From: Rhabdophis nuchalis
Taxonomy: Eukaryota > Chordata > Lepidosauria > Squamata > Natricidae
Direction: 5' to 3'
NCBI GenBank assembly: GCA_039707465.1
Contig: CM077648.1
Location: forward strand, 23,374,119 to 23,438,118
DNA length: 64,000 nucleotides
Positions 42,746-53,990 of this stretch are shown here, piece after piece. The notes below the pieces were generated by a model. That model saw only the letters and a program-made list of their open reading frames with translations. It had not been told where the DNA came from and did not search any database. A program made the translations under genes and the position numbers. How positions within the stretch are numbered: position 1 is the stretch's first letter; each line of letters begins with the position of its first letter.

Positions 42746-43100
42746 GGGTGAAATCTACTTACCTTCGCTACTGGTTCGCAAATGTGAATGTGCACATGCG
42801 CAGAGCATGAAAAACAGACGTGATTATGTCTGGGCGGGTGGGCGGAGCCTGCTATTGAGCATGCCTGCAAAGGTAGATCAGCAGTGGGGGGGGATCTGCT
42901 GTGCCACGCGATTTAGATTAGCTAAAAAGCAGAAAGTCCTGCTTTCTAGCTAATATAAATCGCATGTCACCGTTGATAGTCGGAAATACTGGTTCACCCG
43001 AGCCGGTAGCATTTTTTTACTACTGGTTCAGGCGAACCGGTAGCTATTTTTACTAACATTTTGGGTGAATTGGTCCGAACCGGTAGCATTTCATCCCTGG
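42746..43100. mobile_element. hAT-like MITE, ACCGGTT family
   Basis: Ends CCAGGGGTGAAATCTA and GCATTTCATCCCTGG; the interior repeats CCGGTAGC and GAACCGGTAGC motifs. The flanking duplication is not clear. Confidence 0.75.
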
Positions 43101-43587
43101 ATGAAAAGTTTTATTGTTTTAAATTAGGTTTTATATTCTGTAGGCCACCTTAAGTCGCCATGTATGAATAGGCAGCAATATCAAACAAACAAACAAATAA
43201 ACAAACAAACTGTGAACACATGATTTGGAGGGGGATTGGAACTTTGAATCTGGGTTGTAAAGTATGTAAGATATTTTTTTTTACTCCACAACTTCGAATG
43301 GTTGCTAAGTGAACGTTTGAAGGTTAAGAACTTCCTGTATACATCAAAGTGCAGGATCTCACACTGCAAAGCACCAGCAAGATTTCAAATTGAGATCGGA
43401 AGAGGAAAAACACATCAAATGTATATATTCTTTCCTCAGTCACGGAAATCTTTTTAGGGCAACTGTAATATATTGCACACTGCATTGAGAGTGACTATCT
43501 TGTTTGAGTTAAACTATATAGCTCAATAAATTGGTAACATTTTTAACAATTTCAGATGTGTTTATTTTTGTTCTCTTCTATGAGTTT

Positions 43588-44757
43588 AAGGAAGCACTCA
43601 GGGGTCGGTCCTCTCGCCTCTCCTGTTCAACACATACATGAAGCCGCTGGGCGAGATCATCCGTGGTTTTGGGGTAGAGTATCATCTCTACGCTGATGAT
43701 ACTCAGCTGTATATATCTACCCCAAACCACCCCAACGATGCCGTAGCGGTGATGTGCCAGTGCCTGGAAGCCGTGCGGATCTGGATGAGAAGTAACGGAC
43801 TCAGGCTCAACCCGATCAAGACCGAGTGGCTGTGGTTTCCGGCTGCCCGATTCAACCAGCTGACTCCATCGCTGGCCATAGGGGGCGAACATCTTGCCCC
43901 TGTGGATGGGGCACGCAACTTGGGTGTCCTCCTGGATACCCGGCTGTCCATGGAAGATCAAGTGACAGCCGTGGCCAGGAGGGCGTTTTACCAGGTTCGC
44001 CTGGTACGCCAGTTGCGCCCCCTATTGGATCGGGACGCCCTTCGCACAGTCACTCATGCTCTCGTGACATCCCGACTGGATTATTGCAACTCTCTCTACA
44101 TGGGGCTCCCCTTGAGGTGTACCCGGAGGCTTCAGTTGGTCCAGAACGCAGCTGCGCGAGCAATTATGGGCACCTCTAGGTTTGCCCACATAACACCGCT
44201 CTTGCGCGAGCTGCACTGGCTACCTGTCGTCTTCCGGGTGCGCTTCAAGGTGTTAATTACCATCTTCAAAGCGCTCCATGGCTCGGGACCTAGCTACCTG
44301 CGGGATCGGATCCTGCCCCATACATCCTCACGGCCGATTCGCTCCCACAGAGAGGGACTTCTCCGGGTGCCGTCCACTAGACTTTGTCAGCGGGCGACGC
44401 CCAGGGGAAGGGCCTTCTCTGTGGCGGGCCCAGCCCTCTGGAACGACCTTCCCCCCGATATCAGGACAACCACGGACCTCCGCTCCTTCCGCTTAAAATT
44501 AAAGACACACTTTTTTCGCCTGGCCGGCCTTGGGTAGTCTCTTTTTAGGTTAGGGGTTTTAGGGGTAATTTTTAGTTTAGTTTATGGGTTTTAGCGCAGG
44601 ATCAATTTAATCCATTTTTAATTTTGTATTTTGTATTTTGTCTGTGGTCTTATTTATATTTTTAATTGCCTGTGCCCCGCCTCGAGTCCCCTCGGGGAGA
44701 GAGAGCGGGATATAAAATTAAATTATTATTATTATTATTATTATTACTATTCCTCCC
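43588..44757 (+). mobile_element. L2-like LINE, longest copy in the window
   Basis: A 299-codon frame (43638-44537) includes the end of the RT palm ([13 protein letters not shown], the catalytic YADD), [52 protein letters not shown] and [10 protein letters not shown]. The 3' end (GCCTCGAGTCCCCTCGGGGA) and (ATT)n tail follow. The tail ends about 25 bases from the exon 3 donor. It is 5'-truncated in the RT domain and intact after it. Confidence 0.92.
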
Positions 44758-44779
44758 CCCCAAAAAGAAGGATACTCAC

Positions 44780-44885
44780 ATATGTCTGGAACATATTATC
44801 CGTCTTTCCAACAGTTACATTATTGACCACAATCTGTGCTACCGTGTCTACCCCCTCAAAAATCAATATCACTTTTTGCCACGTA
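44780..44885 (-). CDS. MANBA: Beta-mannosidase exon 3
   Basis: Exon 3 is 106 bases; it completes split codon 104 (AG|T, Ser) and runs to residue 139. It reads [20 protein letters not shown] and then [15 protein letters not shown], the conserved strand in which a bound ligand is compared with natural substrate in GH2 N-terminal domains. NVT is a possible glycosylation site. The acceptor is TCTGCAG and the donor GTGAGT, ending in phase 0. The 3' tail of an L2-like LINE ends only about 25 bases from the donor, so that insertion stops just short of the splice site. Confidence 0.95.
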
Positions 44886-45009
44886 CTGCAGAAAAGATAA
44901 CAAAAAACAGAATTTTGAGTCATTTTATTTGTTATATTTACATTCCTTCTTTGCAATTCTAATCCCACTCCCAAATTCTATCATTGTAACAAATCTGTGA
45001 AATACGTTA

Positions 45010-45317
45010 CCATATTTTGGGGACTATAAGACACACTGGTATTTAAGATACACCAAGATTTCGAAGGGGTAAGTAAGAAAAAAAAGTTTTTATCTTCCCT
45101 GACCCCCCAGGAGCATTTTGCAGGCTTCAGCAGGGCTGGGGGAAAGGCAAAAATGCCCCCATTCTTTAAGAAAACGGACAATTTTTTTGCAAAAATGGGA
45201 TGTGGGGGCAGGGCTTCAGGAGGCTAAGAATGGCTGTATTCGGTATATAAGATGCAACAACACTTCCATGCTCTTTTAGGGGAGAAAAAGGTGTGTCTTA
45301 TACTCCAAAAAATGTGG
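45010..45317. mobile_element. Mariner-like MITE with TA target duplication
   Basis: Ends CCATATTTTGGGGACTATAAG and CTTATACTCCAAAAAATGTGG, flanked by TA at 45008-45009 and 45318-45319. Fills more than half of intron 2. Confidence 0.85.
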
Positions 45318-45478
45318 TAGTTGATTCATAGTCGAGTACCTTGATCCTGTTCAAAGATGCATGCTGCTGTATACAGCATACATCAAAGATGTATGCTGCT
45401 GGGTAGTGATGGTGGGGGTTTGTTATTCCTGGATAAATGCATGAAAATGTGCAGTCTAAATTCAGTTTTATCTCATAC

Positions 45479-45573
45479 CTGATATTAAAAGGAGCTGTGA
45501 ATATTCTGCTATATGTCCAGTTATCCAAAGAGATCCATCTGTAGGCCAGATCATTAAATCTATAGTAAGGATC
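45479..45573 (-). CDS. MANBA: Beta-mannosidase exon 2
   Basis: Exon 2 is 95 bases and encodes residues 73-104, with the last codon split. It reads [20 protein letters not shown] and on, matching the GH2 N-terminal sugar-binding domain directly after exon 1 in the family. NWT is a potential N-glycosylation site. The acceptor is TTTGTAG and the donor GTATGAG, leaving phase 2. An open reading frame that runs across this exon in another frame is a shadow. Intron 2 downstream is only 593 bases and holds a mariner-like MITE at 45010-45317. Confidence 0.95.
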
Positions 45574-45670
45574 CTACAAACCACATGAAACAAACAAACA
45601 AACAAACAAAAACTTAAAATTAAGTAATGAAATAAATTATATAAAGACATTCTAAAGGATATCAGCATAG

Positions 45671-45998
45671 GTAAAGGTAATCGTTCCCGATTCTAGGGGG
45701 CGGAGCTCATCTCCATTTCAAAGCTGAAGAGCCAGCGCTGTCCGAAGACATCTCCATGGTCATGTGGTTGGCATGACTAAATACCAAAAGTGCAGGGAAT
45801 GCTGTTACCTTCCCACCGAAGGTGGTCCCTATTTTTCTACTTGCATTTTTACATGCTTTTGAACTGCTAGGTTGGCAGAAGCTGGGACAAGTAATGGGAA
45901 CTCACTCCATTACACAGCGCTAGGGATTCAAACTGCCGAACTACCGACCTTTCTAATCGACAAGCTCAGTGTCTTAGCCACTGAACCACTGTGTCTCT
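45671..45998 (-). mobile_element. Sauria SINE
   Basis: Near full-length reverse copy from GGTAAAGGTAATCGTTCCC to the tRNA-like head (TTAGCCACTGAACCACTGTG). Flanks TATCAGCATA and TATTGGCATA match at 8 of 10. Confidence 0.87.
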
Positions 45999-46529
45999 AT
46001 TGGCATAAGAAATTGCAAACAGCTATTAACTAAGGTAAAAGCATTAATGCCCGATTTGCTTTCGCGCATCCCTGCTACCTGTTGCTCAATAAAAGAGAGG
46101 ATTCTACATCCACATCTGGTTGATTCATTAGATTAGGACATTTCACAAAATTATAATTTATTTACTACATCCCAAAGTTGTGAATACTATAAAAATAAAG
46201 TAAAAATACAAGACTAATGCTAAATAAGGAGGCAAAATAAACAGTATGTAAACCAGTAAAATCCCACAATCAGAGAATAGACATAGTGAAACAGTATGAA
46301 AATGCAGACAGGAAAGGCAGAATAGAAATGAACATTGTTTTTAATTTGACAACACCTAAAAGTAGAACATTTCTCATATACAGTAGTCCCTTCAATGACA
46401 TCACCAGAATTGCACAGGATAGAGGCAAGAATTGGAATAAGGCTTCCTTCCATGAACCTTTTTAATTCATCTCAACTTAATATGGAAGCCTAATCCTGAA
46501 CCTCCTTGTACATTTATAGCAGTCAAAAA

Positions 46530-46768
46530 AAAATTATTATCGGTTGTGTGGGCATGGCTGGGTGGGCATGGCATGGCTTGCTGGGTGTGGTTTGGTGGGC
46601 ATTCCCTCCCAATCAGCTCCATTCCCTCCCAATCAGCTGGGACTCAGGAGGCAGAGAATAGATGGGGGCAGGGCCAGTCCGAGGTCGTATTTTCCGGTTC
46701 TCCAAACTATGCAAAATTTCCGCTACTGATTCTCCAGAACTGGTCAGAACCTGCTGAATACCACCTCT
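46530..46768. mobile_element. hAT-like MITE fragment, same family as 1347-1586
   Basis: Shares GGTTCTCCAAACTATGCAAA, CTCCAGAACTGGTCAGAACC and TGCTGAATACCACCTCTG with the 1347 copy. The left end is lost. Confidence 0.7.
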
Positions 46769-48270
46769 GATTTGTAGGTTGCAGGAGTGTTACAGAACAG
46801 CAGTTGCTCCAGCTTTAACTCAGAAAAGCAACATGCTGTAGTTATCAGATGTGGCCAGCGTTGTTTTGAATCACTGAACCAAGCAATTTTCAAGGCCAAA
46901 TACAAGAGGGAAACTTTCCATATACCCAAATCAACCAGCAAAATATTGACAAATGTGATGAAAACCGAAAACAAGCAGACTGCATCCAGCTCTGATAATA
47001 ACGATACAACAAATAAGTCTCCAAGCATGTGTTCTAATTGAGGCATAACAACTTATGCAATCAAGCTGTAAACATTAGCATCAGGGAGTTGGCGGTAGTA
47101 GAGATATCACACATGCTTAATAGATATAGTATATTAATCCACAAATGAGGAGAAAAATTCAGATAGAAGATAGAAGATTTGGAAGGGCAATGAATTAGGT
47201 CTCACTTATTACATTTGTGTAATGATCCACATCTGAAGTGGAAACTGATTTAAAGCATATGTGGAAGCTCATGTAACCCTCATCAGCAACTCCTTGAAAA
47301 TCCTGTGTCTCCTACACATGTTGTGTGAGCCCTCAAATCACATTTGATTTAAGGGGAGACAACACTTGATACCGTACAGTGCATGAATGGCATTTTCTCC
47401 TTCAAACTTTGAAAGCTGCCCAACGTTACTACTTTCAAAGAATGTTCATATGACTTCTTGGTAGGATCAGATACTATACATTCACAGAGGTTATCAATCT
47501 GTGTAACATCATGAGGAAGGAAGCAGCTGTAACATGTACTGGCAGGTCTCAGCACAATCAGAAGAGTCAACAACCTAACATTAGTTGAGTAATCAGAAAG
47601 ATAAGCTACCTACTGTGGAGAAATGGGTAATTTATAGAAGTAATTTCCAATCTTTTTACAAGCAGATAATTTGCCTTGCTAATGCACTACAATGTCAACT
47701 CAGACAACAAACAGAAATGAGTATATCTATGCTGTGTAGTTTGTAGCCACAGGCATAGATAATTAAATTAAGACCACCTACTATGTAGGGAAATTATCTA
47801 TTCTATTTAATATTCAGCTTTGGTAAAGTTTCAAAAATGCAGAATTGCTCATGATGGCCACAAAAAAAGGCCAATAAAAATGATCAATTGCCTACAGTAG
47901 AAATGGGAACGATATTTGAGCCCTACAGTATTTTGCTGAGAAAAAAAACTGCAAGCAGGAAAAAACATGATTAAGGTGCATAAAACTGATGCTGTGGGTT
48001 AAAAAGTGAATAGGGACGGGTTTTCAAATCTCATTTTCCTCTTAACTTTTCTGATGTAAGATGCAACAATGGATACCAGGTGATTTTAAAACAGGATCAG
48101 AAAAATTCACAGATGAAAAGCAACCTCCAAGACTTTTGATATTTCCAATATCAAAGATAAAATATGTACTGATACTAGTTCCTATGAAACAATAGAAATC
48201 CATTGTTCCCTTGTCCATCTCACAGTTATATCATAGACAGTTTCATGGTCACCATGGAAACAGGGTAGTG
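46769..48270. other. MANBA intron 1, unassigned
   Basis: No recognised repeat, exon or RNA. Two overlapping frames on opposite strands near 46744-47046 have no recognisable domain. Confidence 0.45.
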
Positions 48271-48278
48271 GACTAGAT

Positions 48279-48400
48279 CAGTGGTCTGCAAAGTCGGCTC
48301 TTTTAAGACTGGTGGACTTCAACTCCCAGAGTTCCCCAGCCAGCTTAAAAGAGCCGACTTTGTCCACCAGTCTTAAAAGAGCCGACTTTGCAGACCACTG
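48279..48400. mobile_element. Fold-back hAT MITE with duplicated right arm, perfect TSD
   Basis: GACTAGAT flanks at 48271-48278 and 48401-48408. Ends CAGTGGTCTGCAAAGTCGG and its inverse. Within the right side, TTAAAAGAGCCGACTTTG occurs twice in tandem (about 48345 and 48374), replacing the usual inner arm. Confidence 0.88.
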
Positions 48401-48451
48401 GACTAGATAGTTTTAATTAAGGTCTGTTCTTGTGGGATCAATTGCCTATCG

Positions 48452-48586
48452 CAGGGGTCTGCAAAGTCGGCTCTTTTAAGACTGGTGGACTTCAACTCCC
48501 AGAGTTCCCCAGCCAGCATAGCTGGCTGGGGAATTCTGGGAGTTGAAGTCCACCAGTCTTAAAAGAGCCGACTTTGCAGACCCCTG
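48452..48586. mobile_element. Fold-back hAT MITE
   Basis: Near-perfect palindrome CAGGGGTCTGCAAAGTCGG...CCGACTTTGCAGACCCCTG; centre CCAGCCAGCATAGCTGGCTGG. The TSD is imperfect. Lies 51 bases from the preceding copy. Confidence 0.88.
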
Positions 48587-48671
48587 GCTATCCCACAATA
48601 ATTCTGGCCCCCTGTATGAGGTCATCAAGCAACATTATGTGCATAAAACTGCGCTGATTTTATCTGTTTAG

Positions 48672-49080
48672 TGAAGTCTGGCTCTTGACAATTCAATGGG
48701 CCAAGGCTTTCCACATCTTCTCACCTTGCACTATTTCTTTGAATTTTTCTATGCTAAGGCTGACATCAGCTTTGATGGTGTCCAGTCACCATGTTGTTTG
48801 ACAGCCTGGTTTCTTTTCACAACTAACTCTTCCAAACATTGCTTTCCGCAGTGAGTTTTCCCACATGACATAGGCAAAGTAAGTGAGACGCAGTTTCATG
48901 ATTTTGCCTTCTAGAGACATGTCTGGTGTTATGAACTCCAGGACTAGCTGGCTAGTCACCTTTGCTATCCAAGGAATACGCAGGAGCTTTCTCCAGCATC
49001 ACAGCTCAAATGAGTCATTGTCTTCCTGTCTTGCTTTTTTATTGTCCAAATTTCACAACCATAGGTGATTACGGCGCTCC
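48672..49080 (-). mobile_element. RTE/BovB-like LINE fragment
   Basis: Reverse translation in pieces gives VITYGCEIWTIKKQDRKTM, LRIPWIAKVTSQLVLEF, MSLEGKIMKLRLTYFAYVM, the C-terminal part of an RTE-type polymerase. It is related to but clearly different from the BovB copies at 6945 and 60378, and is shifted in frame. Confidence 0.72.
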
Positions 49081-49732
49081 CAACAGAGCAACGTAACATA
49101 CATTTGGTTGAAAAGCCAATGTATGAAAATATAAAATGAAAATTGTTAAGACATTCTGATAGCAACTCTGGGTTCAGAAGCAGTATTAGAACTCTGGTCC
49201 CATAACCAATGTTAGCTAATATATGCGGAATAGTGTAATTCACCAGACAGTAAAGAGATACGTTGCTGTAAACCACAAACAAACTCTAAAACAGTGATAG
49301 TAAGAAAAATAAAGTCTTTACTTTGTAGCAACTAAAATGCTTCTTCTGACTAACTCTTCAAACAATAACAACAGTCCTTCACCAAACACAGATACAGTAT
49401 CTCACAGTGATGCAAAACAATCCTTCTCCTTTACAGTTCAGCTTCTCCAACGGCAATCAGGTAAACCAGGAATCACAAGGAATCAAACAGGGAATTGACT
49501 GTGTTCCTGACTTGCTTATATGGTAATGCTGAGCAGCACAGCCAATCAAACACAATCACAATTTAGTTCAGTTCTTAAAGCTACATAACTTCTTAAGAAC
49601 ATAGATTCATATATATTGTCAACCCAAATATAAGGCTGCATATCCTAACACTTTCTAGGCCTAGGAAGTAAATATCTCAGTCCTCCAATATCACACAGCT
49701 TAACCTGATCGAAGTTTCTCACACAACACGAA

Positions 49733-50155
49733 GTAGAATAGAATAGAATAACAGAGTTGGAAGGGATCTTGGAGGTCTTCTCGTCCAACCCCCTGCTTAG
49801 GCAGGAAACCCTACACCACTTCAGACAAATGGCTATCTAACATCTTTTTAAAAACTTCCAGTGTTGGAGCATTCACAACTTCTGGAGGCAAGTCGTTCCA
49901 CTGATTAATTGTTCTACCTGCCAGGAAATTTCTCTTAGTTCTAGGTTGCTTCTCTCCTTGATTAGTTTCCACCCATTGCTTCTTGTTCTGCCTTCAGGTG
50001 CCTTGGAGAATAGTTTTGACTCCCTCTTCTTTGTGGCAGCCCCTGAGATATCGGAAGACTGCTATCATGTCACCCCTAGTCCTTCTTTTCATTAAACTAG
50101 ACATACCCAGTTCCTGCAACCTTTCTTCATGTGTTTTAGCCTCCAGTCCCCTAGT
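49733..50155 (-). mobile_element. CR1 LINE 3' fragment
   Basis: Reverse copy with (TAGAA)n at the left end, then ACAGAGTTGGAAGGGATCTT; the coding part corresponds to the last 120 or so residues of the CR1 frame, with indels. Confidence 0.87.
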
Positions 50156-50351
50156 GGTTACGTAAAAATGGTTATTGAAAACTAGAATGAAGCCACTCTG
50201 AACTGAATGACCGTGCAGTTCCTTGCTTAAACCTAATTTCGTGGAGAAAATGTAAACAAGAAAGGAAGTGTTGGATTAGATTTTACAAACATCACCTGGC
50301 TAAAAAAAAGCAGAGAAATCAAATGTGTTAAAGGATAAGGATGTTAGTTCT

Positions 50352-50560
50352 GTTCTGGGCTCCGCTTCTCCCCCCGCGTCTCTTTCTGGGCTCCGCTTCT
50401 CCCCCCGCGTCTCTTTCTGCCTCCGCTTCTCCCCCCGCGTCTCTTTCTGGGCTCCGCTTCTCCCCCCGCGTCTCTTTCTGGGCTCCGCTTCTCCCCCCGC
50501 GTCTCTTTCTGGGCTCCGCTTCTCCCCCCCGCGTCTCTTTCTGGCTCCGCTTCTCCACCC
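50352..50560. repeat. 31-bp GC-rich minisatellite
   Basis: About seven copies of a unit with GGGCTCCGCTTCTCCCCCCG and CGTCTCTTTCT; units differ by single bases. Creates Arg/Gly/Glu-rich and Ser/Pro-rich spurious frames. Confidence 0.93.
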
Positions 50561-50670
50561 GCCACCGCCGCCGCCGCGCAGAAACCCGAACCCTCGTTTA
50601 TAACGCGCACCCAAACTTTGAGTTCTTTTTTGGGTACAAAATTTTGCGCGTTATACTCGAATAAATACGG
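50561..50670. mobile_element. Right end of a mariner-like MITE
   Basis: Ends with TTGCGCGTTATACTCGAATA AATACGG before TA at 50671-50672; preceded by TTATAACGCGCACCC, an inner inverse. The matching left end was not found, so the minisatellite may have replaced it. Confidence 0.6.
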
Positions 50671-50675
50671 TAATG

Positions 50676-51312
50676 CAGGTAGTTCTCAACTTACAATTCA
50701 TTCAGTGACTGTTCAAAGTTACAACGGCACTGAAAAAAGTAACTTATGGCCATTTTTCACAGTTACAACCTTTGTAGTGTCCCCATGATCATGTGATCAA
50801 AATTCAGTATCCTTGGCAACTGGTTCATACTTATGACAGTTGCTGTATCCCGTGGTCATGTGATTCTCTTTTGTGATCTTTTGACAAGGAAAGTCAATGA
50901 GGAAGCCAGATTCACTTAACAACAGTTACTACCCTGTTCCCCTGAAAATAAGACCTCCATGGATAAGCCCAATTGGACTTTTGAGTGCATGCGCTAAAAT
51001 AAGCCCTCCCCGCAAAATAAGCCCTCCCTGAAAATATTGCAACACAGCAGCAGCCATGAGGTCACCACGCTCGCTGCCTCCTACACCTCAAAACTAATAA
51101 GACCTCCCCGCGAATAAGGCCATTTTAGGAATCAAAAGAAAATAAGACCGGGTCTTATTTTGGGGGAAATACAGTAACTTATCTACTGCAGCGATTCACA
51201 TAACAACTGTGGCAAGAAAGGTCATAAAATGGGGCAAAGCTTAATTAACAAACATCTCACTTAACAACAGAAACTTTGGGCTTAATTTTGGTCATAAGTC
51301 AAGGACTACGTG
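50676..51312. mobile_element. Non-autonomous DNA element, TAGTCCTCGACTTACG family, interrupted
   Basis: Ends CAGGTAGTTCTCAACTTACA and GTCATAAGTCAAGGACTACG. A mariner-like MITE is inserted at 50932-51174. The pieces on both sides align with the uninterrupted copy at 26071-26469 in reverse orientation. Confidence 0.8.
50932..51174. mobile_element. Mariner-like MITE nested in a larger element
   Basis: Ends CCCTGTTCCCCTGAAAATAAG and CTTATTTTGGGGGAAATACAG, flanked by TA at 50930-50931 and 51175-51176. Same family as 61645-61902. Confidence 0.85.
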
Positions 51313-51429
51313 TACTTCTGCATTAATTCCCATTTTGCCTTTATCTTTTTTTTCTTTGTTAGATATAAGAAAAAATAAGTCACTTAAAGCTCAACTACGT
51401 ACAGTATTTTAGACCATCAAATGAAATGT

Positions 51430-52440
51430 GAGTAGTAAGTGATGTCCCGGTGTCTGGAAGCCGTGCGGATCTGGATGGGAAGGAACAGACTCAGACTCAA
51501 CCCTTCCAAGACGGAGTGGCTGTGGTTACCGGCATCCCGGTACAACCAATTGACACCATCACTGGGCATTGGGGGCAAACATCTAGCCCCCGTGGATAGG
51601 GCACGCAACTTGAGCGTCCTCCTGGATACCAGGCTGTCGTTAGAAGACCACTTGACGGCCGTGGCCAGGGGGGGAGTTCTACCGGGTTCGCCTGGTTCAT
51701 CAGTTGCGGCCCTTATTGGACCGGGACGCCCTTCACACAGTCACTCATGCGCTCGTGACATCCCATATAGACTACTGCAACGCTCTCTACATGGGGCTTC
51801 CCTTGAGGTGCACCCGAAGACTGCAGTTAGTCCAGAACGCAGCCGCATGGGCAATTATGGGAGCTCTTAGACGCTCCCATGTAACACCGCTCTTGCGCGA
51901 GCTGCACTGGCTGCCTGTGGTCTTTCGGGTGCGCTTCAAGGTGCTGACTATCATCTTCAAAGCGCTCCATGGCACGGGACCTAGTTATCTTCGGGATCGC
52001 ATCTTGCCCCATATATCCCTTCGGCCGATTCGCTCCCACAGAGAGGGACTTCTCCAGGTGCCGTCCACTAGGCAATGCCAGCAGGCGACGCCCAGGGGAA
52101 GGGCCTTCTCTGTGGAGAGCCCAACTCTCTGGAACGACTTACCCCCCGAACTGAGAACGATCACGGATCTCCGCTCCTTCCGCCAGAACCTTAAAACTTA
52201 TTTTTTCCAACAGGCCGGCCTGGCCTAACTTACATCACCTAGCCCACAGTTTGCAGTTAAATTGTTTTAAATTGGTTTTAGGGATATTGTTTTAATATAT
52301 TTAAATTTTTAGCACAGGGATATTAATTTAATTTGGTTTTATATTTTGTATATTGTTGTTTATATATGTTTTTAAATTGCCTGTGCACCGCCCCGAGTCC
52401 CTTTTGGGAAAGGGTGCGGTATATAAATTAAATAAACCAT
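51430..52440 (+). mobile_element. L2-like LINE C-terminal fragment and 3' end
   Basis: Two frames, joined by a +1 shift near 51670 (GGGGGG run), encode [20 protein letters not shown] and [46 protein letters not shown]. The 3' end with CACCGCCCCGAGTCCCTTTT follows. Confidence 0.88.
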
Positions 52441-52518
52441 AAACCAACCATAACCATAAAACAATTTCTATGATAATTCAGTCACATGCAGACAGTGGTA
52501 GAATTAATTAGATATGCA

Positions 52519-52779
52519 CAGGGGTGGGATCCTACCAGTTTAACTATCGGTTCGCTGAGCGTGTGCTTTGCACACACCCCAGGATGCACGCTGTGCGCAC
52601 GTGCACAATTTAGGGAATACTTACCTTTTGGATTGCTGCTTGGGAAGGAAAACAGTTGAGGCGTGACTCAGCTGCGAAGATAAAGGTAGGTAAAGTGCAG
52701 TGCCGAGCAGTTCGCTCCCAGGTGATCTTCTTAGATTGGTTCCTTTGAACCAAACTAAACTGGTAGAATCTCACCCCTG
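52519..52779. mobile_element. hAT-like MITE with perfect 8-bp TSD
   Basis: Ends CAGGGGTGGGATCCTACCAG and CTGGTAGAATCTCACCCCTG, flanked by GATATGCA at 52511-52518 and 52780-52787. Confidence 0.9.
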
Positions 52780-52787
52780 GATATGCA

Positions 52788-53563
52788 CGTGCATGAATTT
52801 ATACACACTCATGCACATACTTCACATACTTAGAGAATCACTGTTAAGTCTTTATTGGCAAAAAAAAGCTAGTAGCTGGTTAAGAACATGGTTTCAGCGC
52901 AAATAAAGAGAATTCCGCACTCACAGTTTCGTTTCGGGAATCGCAAGAAAATGCAGAAATGCTCTCTGCAGTATATTCACATGGAAACTGCTGAGAGCAC
53001 TTAATAGAAGTGCCCAGCTCTCAATGAAATTGCTGCCTGACCCTTTCTCAGAAATAGACTTCAAATCCTGACCTATTCCATTACGCGGTAAGCCTTGAAA
53101 TGTGAGTCATTCATTCCACTATCCTTGAACAGCTTCATAGCCTTCATGAAATGCTTAGCAGCGCCTCATAAAGTACCCCAGCCTACTTTTAATAATTTGA
53201 ACAAGAGGATACCAACTGCCACAATGCATCAAGCAGACGTCGTCAGGTGAATTTGTGAGAAAGCATTACTTTTAAAGGATCCGTCAGTTTACTTCCTATT
53301 TACATCCAGGGCTTGTGTTTGGATCCTTATCCCTACTATTATGCTCAAATGAAGCAATACCGTATTTAGAATGCAATTCTATACTTGTCCCCTCTGAAGT
53401 AAATTCGAAATCAGTGAATGATTTCATTCAATGACAATGAATGATTGATAGGCTTGATGATTAGAAGCCTTTTAGATTTCTGGTGTGAGGTAAAGTATTA
53501 TAGGTACTGAGTCATTAAAACAAATAAAAAACATGTCCCCAAGGAGAAGATTGGTTATTGTTG
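52788..53563. other. MANBA intron 1, unassigned
   Basis: No recognised repeat, exon or RNA. Confidence 0.45.
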
Positions 53564-53571
53564 ACTTAGTG

Positions 53572-53990
53572 CAGTGTTGGCAAACCTATGGCACATATGC
53601 CAGAAGTGGCACACAGAGTCCTCGTTGTGGGCACATGCGCTGTCATCAGCTGTTCTTCTGGTTTCTGGCACCCACATGTGCACCGGCCAGCTGATCTTTG
53701 CAGGCACCAGAGCACCAGAAAATGCCCCCCAAAACAGCCTGAAAAATTCCCCAAAAAAGGCCATTTTCTGGGGCATTTGGGGGGGCATTTTCAGGCCAGG
53801 TTTCAGGCCATTTTTCAGGCCAGGTTTCGGGCTGCTTTTGGCCTGAAAACGGCCCAAAAACAGGCAGGCACGGGGCAACCAACTGTTCTTCAGGCTTCCA
53901 GCACTCTGGCATGCACATGCATGCACATGCATACACACGCATGCACGTTCCGGTTTGGGCACTCGGCACCAAAAAGATTCACCATCAGTG
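53572..53990. mobile_element. hAT-like element, CAGTGTTGGCAAACC family
   Basis: Ends CAGTGTTGGCAAACCTATGG and TTCACCATCAGTG; flanks ACTTAGTG (53564-53571) and ACTTAATG (53991-53998) match at 7 of 8. The interior repeats GGCCAGGTTTCAGGCC and TGCATGCACATGCA motifs. Confidence 0.85.
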
